Shown in pieces: positions 58,577 through 64,000 of a stretch of DNA of 64,000 nucleotides (positions are counted from its first letter, which is position 1; each line of letters begins with the position of its first letter). Below the pieces are notes generated by a model. The model was not told the origin of the DNA. It searched no databases and worked only from the letters and a program-made list of their open reading frames with translations. The stretch is from Acetobacteraceae bacterium (GTDB taxonomy: Bacteria; Pseudomonadota; Alphaproteobacteria; Acetobacterales; Acetobacteraceae), in NCBI GenBank assembly GCA_947475245.1, contig CANJLW010000001.1, forward strand, positions 492,470 through 556,469, read 5' to 3'. Both the position numbers and the translations under genes were made by a program.

Positions 58577-60051
58577 TGACCCCAGGCGGATCGGGCGGTT
58601 TGTTGGAACGGATCGCCCGCGGCGCGGGATGGGTCATGGCCTGGCGGCTGGGGATGCGCGTGCTGGGTTTGGTCAGCACGTTGATTCTGGTGCGGCTGCT
58701 GGCTCCGGCGGAGTTCGGATTGGTCGCGCTGGCGACCGGCTTCGTGCAGACAATCGACGCCATGATGGCCTTGGGCGCGGACGATGCCGTGGTCCGTGAA
58801 AGCCGAGCCGATCGCGACCTGTACGATACCGCGTTCACCCTGAACCTGCTGCGCGGCCTTGCGGTCGGTCTGGTGGTGGTCCTGTGCGCCTGGCCGGCGG
58901 CGGCGTTCTTCGCCGACCCCCGGCTGTCCGGGGTGCTTTTGTGCGTCGCCGCGCTGCCGGTGTTGGACGGTCTGGCCAATATCGGCACCGTGGATTTCCG
59001 CCGCGATCTGCTGTTCCGCAAGGAATTCGCGATCATGGTGCTGCCGAAGCTGGGCGGTATCCTGGCGGCGATCGCGGTCGCGTTCCTGACGCACAGCTAT
59101 GTCGCGATGCTCGCGGGGATGGGCGTGAATCGCGGGCTGCGTGTGGTCATGAGCTATGTCATGCACCCCTACCGCCCGGGCCTGTCGCTGCGCGCGTGGC
59201 GGCGTCTGATCGGGTATTCTTTCTGGTCCTGGTTGATTGGGATAGCCATTTTATTACGGGATAAAAGCGATACGTTTATGCTTGGCCGCGTACTGGGAAC
59301 GACATCGATCGGCTACTATTCCGTCGGTTCCGAAATCGCCGCCCTGCCGACGACCGAGCTGGTGGAACCGCTGTGTCGGTCCGCATTTTCCGGCTTCGCG
59401 GCCGAACGCCGAGAGGGTGCCTCGGGCAGTCCGTTGTTCACGCGTCTGATCGGTTTGGCCGCGTCCGTCGTATTGCCCGCCGGTATCGGGCTGTCGCTGG
59501 TGGCGGACCCCTTGGTGGCGGTGGCGCTGGGTCCGGCATGGTCACAGGCCGCCCCCGTGGCGCGCGTTCTGGCGGTGGCGGGAACGCTGACGGTGTTCGG
59601 GCAGATCGCACTGCATCTGATCAGCGCGCATGGTTTGCTGGGGCGGCTGCTGGGTGTCACGCTGTTCGGTGCCGCCCTACGTATCTCCCTATTATTCCTT
59701 CTGATTCCAACCTATGGCCTGCTCGGCGCCGCCTGGGCGGTGGGGATCGGCATCGCGGTGGAACAGGCGCTGACGCTGGGCCTCGCGCTCTATCGGCTGC
59801 GGATCGCGCCCGCGCTTTTCCTGGGCGCGACCTGGCGTCCGGTCGTCGCCGGCGGGGCAATGGCTTGCGTCTTGTGGCAGGCGGGCCTGGGTTGGGTAGC
59901 GTCGGACGATGCCGTCAGCCTGATCGCCGCCATCGCGTTGGGCGTGGTTGTCTATGTCTGCGTTTTGCTGGGAACCTGGCTGCTGTCCGGCCGTCCCGCG
60001 GGGGCGGAGCGTGATTGTCTGAACGCGGCCGCCGGGATGCTCCGCCGGTAA
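58576..60051 (+). CDS. Polysaccharide/lipid-linked oligosaccharide flippase (MOP family, Wzx-like)
   Basis: A 491-residue inner-membrane protein with about 12-14 helices. The N-terminal VMAWRLGMRVLGLVSTLIL and VRLLAPAEFGLVALATGF are typical for the polysaccharide export and flippase part of the MOP superfamily, and KSDTFMLGRVLGTTSIGYYS near residue 233 is the family's conserved second-half motif. It would move undecaprenyl-linked sugar chains or similar lipids across the membrane. ATG 58576 overlaps the upstream stop. No glycosyltransferase genes are visible in the window; they may lie elsewhere. Confidence 0.88.
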   Translation: MTPGGSGGLLERIARGAGWVMAWRLGMRVLGLVSTLILVRLLAPAEFGLVALATGFVQTIDAMMALGADDAVVRESRADRDLYDTAFTLNLLRGLAVGLVVVLCAWPAAAFFADPRLSGVLLCVAALPVLDGLANIGTVDFRRDLLFRKEFAIMVLPKLGGILAAIAVAFLTHSYVAMLAGMGVNRGLRVVMSYVMHPYRPGLSLRAWRRLIGYSFWSWLIGIAILLRDKSDTFMLGRVLGTTSIGYYSVGSEIAALPTTELVEPLCRSAFSGFAAERREGASGSPLFTRLIGLAASVVLPAGIGLSLVADPLVAVALGPAWSQAAPVARVLAVAGTLTVFGQIALHLISAHGLLGRLLGVTLFGAALRISLLFLLIPTYGLLGAAWAVGIGIAVEQALTLGLALYRLRIAPALFLGATWRPVVAGGAMACVLWQAGLGWVASDDAVSLIAAIALGVVVYVCVLLGTWLLSGRPAGAERDCLNAAAGMLRR

Positions 60052-60146
60052 ATCCCGTTCGGTTTGACAACGTGCGTTGCGGCGGAAGCGGAAATGGATT
60101 AACATTCCGTAAAATTTCGGTTAACGTTTGGTAAGGAGCAACGGCC

Positions 60147-63100
60147 ATGGCTGGTTCTACCTGGACGTGGAAGGGCGGATCGATAGCATCAGCCAAAAGC
60201 CCGACCTGGGTCCTGACCGATGGGCTCGGCAATGCCTCGGGTTTGCCAACTGGCGACGATACCGTTGTCATCGATTTTCCAGGCACGATCACATTGATGC
60301 CCGACTTCGGCGCGCTGAACCTGCGGGTAACGGCGGAGGATGTGATTATCGATTATGGCTATCTTCCCCCGAACCCGCCGATCGGCACCGTCGCCACGGC
60401 GACAGTGAGCCTGAGCGCCGGGAGCAGCGCCGGTATAGTTGCCGCATCCGGCCCGGCGGTGAACGCGGTGACGCCCCGGGCCCTCAACTGGATTGGGGCG
60501 GCTGCCGGCGCGTCGTTCGGCGTCGCCTCCAACTGGCAGGATTTCACCAATGGCGGCGGCGTGGCGCTAAGCCCGCCGGGGGCCGACGATCAGGCACAAT
60601 TCAACGTCGTTAATCCCGTCACGATCACGGGAACGGGTTCGGCGGCGGCGCTGCTGTTCAACGGCGGCACGGTTTCGTTCAATGCGGCGAATATTACCGC
60701 CGTCGGACAAAGCAACTCATCGGGTGGAACCGTCTTCGCGCCGCTCGCCGTCTGGCTCGGCACGACCAACGATGTCGTGAACTTCAACGGCGGTACGTTG
60801 AATGCGTCGGGCGGCGTATTCAATCAGTTCAGCGGCAGCGGCACATTCACCGCCTCCGGCGGCGCGACGGTCACGACCGCGGCCATTCAGTTCGGCAATG
60901 GCGGCGGCACGATCGTCGTCACCGGCGCGGGCACGACCTGGCATGAAATCGCGAACGGGGCGATCGCTGGGCTTGGCTCGCCGTTTGGCTACATGAGCAT
61001 GTTCGGCGGTTCCGACCGGCTCCAGATCAGCGCCGGCGCGGTGATGACGGAGGACGGCAACGCCCAGATCGGCACCGGCGCTGGATCGAACGGCACGGTT
61101 ACGGTTTCCGACGCCGGGATATGGAACGTCGGCACCGGCGGGATAAGCGCCGGCGCGAACGGCGGCCTGGGTGCCTTGCTCGTAACGAACGGCACGGTTA
61201 CCAACGCTGGGGCTTTGACCCTCGGCTCCAACAACGGCAGCAGCGGGCTTGTCGCGGTGAACGGCGGTACGGTTTCGGTCGCCGGGCCGACAACGATCGG
61301 CGCGATTAATGCTAACGGCACCGTTACGATCGGCAGCGGCGGCACATTTCTCGCCAACGGCACGTTTGATGCCGTCGGTAACAGCGCGGGCAGCTCGGGA
61401 TCGCTGAATATATCGGCCGGCGGCGTGTTCAAATCGACTCTCGCGCCGCAATCGACGAACTACATTCTGAGCGTCGGCAATAACGCGAAAACCAGTACCG
61501 CCGCGGCCGCGGTCGGCAATGTCGTGGTCTCCGGCGCGGGCGCGCTATTGGACATGGGCGGCAATCCGCTCGCGCTTGGTCTGAATGGCGGCACCGGCAG
61601 CCTGTTGATCGCGCAGGGCGGCACCGTGCTGTCCGCGGTTTTGGATCAGAACGCGGCCAACGCGGCGGCGGCCTTCGCGGCCGGGCGTGGCGGCATCGCA
61701 TCCGTCACCGTCACCGATGCCGGGTCGACCCTGAAAACCGGCGGCTTCGCCTATTTCGGCCGAGGCGGCGCGGCCCAGCTTTCGGTGCTGAACGGCGGCA
61801 GCTTTGCGGTCGGGACGGATAGCAAGGGCGCATCGGGTCTCGGCATCGGCTTTGGCAACGGCGGCAACACCACCTTTGTCGGCGGCACCGGCGACGCGAT
61901 CGTCAGCGGCGGCGGTGTCATCACGGTCGCCGGATTCATCAATGTCGGCGGCCAAGGTGCCGACGGGTCGCTGAATATCGGCGCCGGCGGAACGGTCACC
62001 TCGGTCACCGGCCTGGCCGTCGGCTTAGCGAACCTGATCAATGGCGCGGTCGTCGGCGGCAACGGCAAGGTCGCGATCAGCGGCGGCGGCGTCTACAAGG
62101 TGACCGAGGCAGCACAATCCGCCACCACCGCGGTGCAAATCGGCAACGCGAACGCGAATGTCGGCGGGCCGACGAGCCTGTCGACGGGCGAGGTCACCGT
62201 CAGCGGTGTCGGCTCTCTGCTCGACACCAATGGCAATACGATGGAGGTCGGTCGTCAGGGTACTGGCAGCCTCGCCATCAGCAAGGGCGGTTCGGTCGTT
62301 GTCGGTGCCCTGGACCAATCGCTGGGGGCACCGCTGACGGTCGGTCGTTTCGGCAGTGGCAGCATCTTCATCAGCGACGCCGGTTCAACCCTGACGTCGA
62401 ACGGGCTTGTCGTCATCGGTCGCGCGGGGACGGGCACTCTGCAAATCCAGAACAAGGGCAGCCTGGTTGCATTGGCCGACGGCAAGGGTGCCGGCGGCGT
62501 CGGCATCGGTGCCGCGAACGGCGTCGGCCCGTCCTATCAGGTCGGCGGCAGCGGTTCAGCGCTGGTGTCCTCGGGCGGCGGATTGTTCACGCAATTCGAC
62601 CTGACGGTGGGCCGAGGCGTTAGCGGGCAACTGACTCTGACCAACGGGGGCACCGTCGAAACGGGAACCCGCGTGCTGATCGGCAACACAACCAGCGTCG
62701 CTGCTGGAGAAACGATCGTGTCCTTGGGTACCACGACGATCGCGACGTCCGCCGTCTTGCTGGGCGGCAGCGGCGTGGTCAATGTCGGCACCGGCAGCAT
62801 CCTGAAGGCGGACGGAGGCGGCATCGTCAGCCCGGGAACCTCGGCGATCAACATCGGCGTAGCCATCGGCTCCACCGGCGAATTGAACGTTTCCGGCAGC
62901 GGCGCGACCGTCACCGCAAGCGGTTATCGCATCACGGTTGGTGGCGGCGGCCAGGGCAGTCTGCTGGTCAGCCAGGGCGGCACGGTGCTCTCCGCCACAC
63001 AATTCGCCGGCGATGGCGCGATGAACATCGGCGGCCTCGCCGGGGCCAGCGGAGCAGTGACGCTGTCGGACGCCTTCTCCCGCATCGTCGCCTCCGGCCA

Positions 63101-64000
63101 GGTCAATGTCGGTGCTTCCGGCAATGGCTCGTTGCTGATCCAGTCCGGCGCGCAGATGCAGTCCGGCGGCTCGGCCCTCGACCTGACGGAGGGCTTCGTC
63201 ATCGGAGGCTCCGCCGGCGCGACGGGGCTCGCCACGGTGACCGGGACAAACTCCACCCTCTCCAACTCCGGCCGCTTCGTCGTCGGCGATGCGGGCTTCG
63301 GCAATCTGGCGATCACAACGGGCGGCAGTGTCGTCACCGTCCCCGGCACGGCCGTCGCGACGGGGGCCATTATCGGCAACGTCGCGGGTTCCGACGGGTC
63401 CTCGGTGCAAGTGACCGGCGCGGGCGCGCGCTGGAGCGTCGGCAGCACGCTGATCGTCGGCAATGCCGCCGCCGGCGGGCTTTCGATCGCCAATGGCGGC
63501 TCGGTCTCGGCCGGGCTGGTCGATCTCGGCGCGACGGTAAGCGGCATCGGCAACCTGTCGCTGTCCGGCACCACCAGCGTCTTGAGCCTGGGCGCCCTGA
63601 CGATCGGCGATGCCGGTCTGGCGGATATGAGCATCCTGAACGGCGCGACCGTCACCGGCGGCAGCGCCACGATCGGCGCGCTGAGCACCGCGACCGGAAA
63701 TCTGGACGTGGAAAGCGGCGGGCAGTTGCTGCTGAGCGGTAAAATCATCATCGGCGATAAGGGCTTCGCGCAACTCACCATCGGCAAGGGCGCCGCGGTG
63801 CACGCGGCGGGCGGGTTTATCGTCGGAGTGAACGGCGTGGTGACTTCGTTCGGCGGCGTCCTCGACCCGCCGGTCGTGAGCCAGAACTTCGGCGTGATCG
63901 GCGGCACGGGCATGCTGGTGGGCGATGTCGAGAACAACGGCACGATCTTCGCCAAGAACGGCACATACGAACTGACCGGCAACGTCACCACGGGCGCGGG
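60147..64000 (+). CDS. Very long beta-strand-repeat surface-type protein, cut by the window edge
   Basis: From ATG 60147 (AAGGAG eight bases ahead) the frame stays open to the last base, at least 1,284 codons. The protein is built of short imperfect units such as G-x-V-x-V-x-N-G-G-x-V-x-x-x-G-x-x-x-I-G of about 20-25 residues, rich in Gly, Thr, Val, Asn, Ser, Ala, which suggests a long beta-helix like adhesins and autotransporter passengers. There is no N-terminal signal peptide (MAGSTWTWKGGSIASAK), and I see no cysteine-rich part, so a C-terminal type I secretion signal or other domain outside the window is likely. The leader (60052-60146) is AT-rich near 60095-60130 and holds no clear promoter. 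Function is inferred to be cell-surface or secreted. Confidence 0.82.
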   Translation, partial: MAGSTWTWKGGSIASAKSPTWVLTDGLGNASGLPTGDDTVVIDFPGTITLMPDFGALNLRVTAEDVIIDYGYLPPNPPIGTVATATVSLSAGSSAGIVAASGPAVNAVTPRALNWIGAAAGASFGVASNWQDFTNGGGVALSPPGADDQAQFNVVNPVTITGTGSAAALLFNGGTVSFNAANITAVGQSNSSGGTVFAPLAVWLGTTNDVVNFNGGTLNASGGVFNQFSGSGTFTASGGATVTTAAIQFGNGGGTIVVTGAGTTWHEIANGAIAGLGSPFGYMSMFGGSDRLQISAGAVMTEDGNAQIGTGAGSNGTVTVSDAGIWNVGTGGISAGANGGLGALLVTNGTVTNAGALTLGSNNGSSGLVAVNGGTVSVAGPTTIGAINANGTVTIGSGGTFLANGTFDAVGNSAGSSGSLNISAGGVFKSTLAPQSTNYILSVGNNAKTSTAAAAVGNVVVSGAGALLDMGGNPLALGLNGGTGSLLIAQGGTVLSAVLDQNAANAAAAFAAGRGGIASVTVTDAGSTLKTGGFAYFGRGGAAQLSVLNGGSFAVGTDSKGASGLGIGFGNGGNTTFVGGTGDAIVSGGGVITVAGFINVGGQGADGSLNIGAGGTVTSVTGLAVGLANLINGAVVGGNGKVAISGGGVYKVTEAAQSATTAVQIGNANANVGGPTSLSTGEVTVSGVGSLLDTNGNTMEVGRQGTGSLAISKGGSVVVGALDQSLGAPLTVGRFGSGSIFISDAGSTLTSNGLVVIGRAGTGTLQIQNKGSLVALADGKGAGGVGIGAANGVGPSYQVGGSGSALVSSGGGLFTQFDLTVGRGVSGQLTLTNGGTVETGTRVLIGNTTSVAAGETIVSLGTTTIATSAVLLGGSGVVNVGTGSILKADGGGIVSPGTSAINIGVAIGSTGELNVSGSGATVTASGYRITVGGGGQGSLLVSQGGTVLSATQFAGDGAMNIGGLAGASGAVTLSDAFSRIVASGQVNVGASGNGSLLIQSGAQMQSGGSALDLTEGFVIGGSAGATGLATVTGTNSTLSNSGRFVVGDAGFGNLAITTGGSVVTVPGTAVATGAIIGNVAGSDGSSVQVTGAGARWSVGSTLIVGNAAAGGLSIANGGSVSAGLVDLGATVSGIGNLSLSGTTSVLSLGALTIGDAGLADMSILNGATVTGGSATIGALSTATGNLDVESGGQLLLSGKIIIGDKGFAQLTIGKGAAVHAAGGFIVGVNGVVTSFGGVLDPPVVSQNFGVIGGTGMLVGDVENNGTIFAKNGTYELTGNVTTGA

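Noticed and set aside
60064..60105. A TTGACA upstream of the repeat protein as a sigma-70 promoter
   Set aside because: No -10-like hexamer lies 16-18 bases downstream; the nearest AT-rich hexamer is too far.
62556..63991. Long minus-strand frames opposite the repeat protein, with Pro/Thr/Ala-rich products
   Set aside because: They mirror the Gly/Thr repeats on the coding strand. The plus frame has a ribosome site and continuous repeat logic.
1..64000. CRISPR arrays, tRNA, rRNA or tmRNA genes and insertion sequences
   Set aside because: Reading the intergenic stretches showed no spaced direct repeats, cloverleaf arms with TTCGANTC, rRNA segments or transposase genes.

Overview
The window is one 64-kb piece of a GC-rich alphaproteobacterial chromosome. 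The gene style and several protein sequences (omega subunit, a single long RelA/SpoT protein, a LabA-type NYN protein, abundant CoA-transferase and ABC solute-binding genes) fit Rhodospirillales, most likely Acetobacteraceae. That placement is inferred from sequence style, not from a marker search. Genes are dense, with many 4-base stop/start overlaps. I found no rRNA, tRNA, CRISPR array or insertion sequence, and no gene-free stretch longer than about 240 bases.

Left third (1-17.9 kb). It opens with an acyl-CoA dehydrogenase pair resembling the PimC/PimD pimeloyl-CoA dehydrogenase, then a HAD phosphatase, a class III CoA-transferase and an orphan amino-acid-type binding protein. A housekeeping block on the minus strand follows (rpoZ, relA/spoT, acpS, folK). 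A short plus-strand block carries a NYN ribonuclease-like protein, a family 5 uracil-DNA glycosylase, a group III truncated hemoglobin and NsrR. Next come a glutathione peroxidase, a sulfite-oxidase-fold enzyme, smpB, dapA, a soluble lytic transglycosylase, an alpha/beta hydrolase, pgpA and an N-formylglutamate amidohydrolase.

Middle (17.9-45 kb). This part is accessory metabolism. It holds two thiolase-fold proteins without the usual catalytic Cys and His, with a DUF35 partner that has lost most zinc cysteines. A cupin/TauD/amidohydrolase/GNAT operon is divergent from a PhyH dioxygenase. Then come SorAB sulfite dehydrogenase, an etfB-etfA-hbd operon with a HIG1-type membrane protein, and a large MscS channel. 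A PF10014-type dioxygenase precedes a formyl-CoA-transferase-like gene and a ThDP enzyme of the oxalyl-CoA decarboxylase/2-hydroxyacyl-CoA lyase family, closed by a clear terminator. A short, locally AT-rich cassette with a GIY-YIG gene separates this from a six-gene peptide-type ABC transporter operon with two tandem binding proteins.

Right third (45-64 kb). The flagellar hook genes fliK-flgD (minus) and flgE (plus) flank a regulatory region with a sigma-54-type promoter. Then come a D-aminoacylase/unknown/LysE operon, an alpha/beta hydrolase, a MAPEG protein, a solitary HyuB, and a His/Met-rich periplasmic protein divergent from an OmpR-type two-component system. The window ends with a degenerate PhyH-like protein coupled to a polysaccharide flippase, and a very long beta-strand-repeat protein that runs off the right edge.

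Most interesting for follow-up: the Cys-less thiolase pair with degenerate DUF35, the CoA-transferase/ThDP lyase pair, the flgE control region, the NsrR-like operator hidden in the end of the glycosylase gene, the GIY-YIG cassette, and the repeat protein with its flippase and degenerate oxygenase neighbours.
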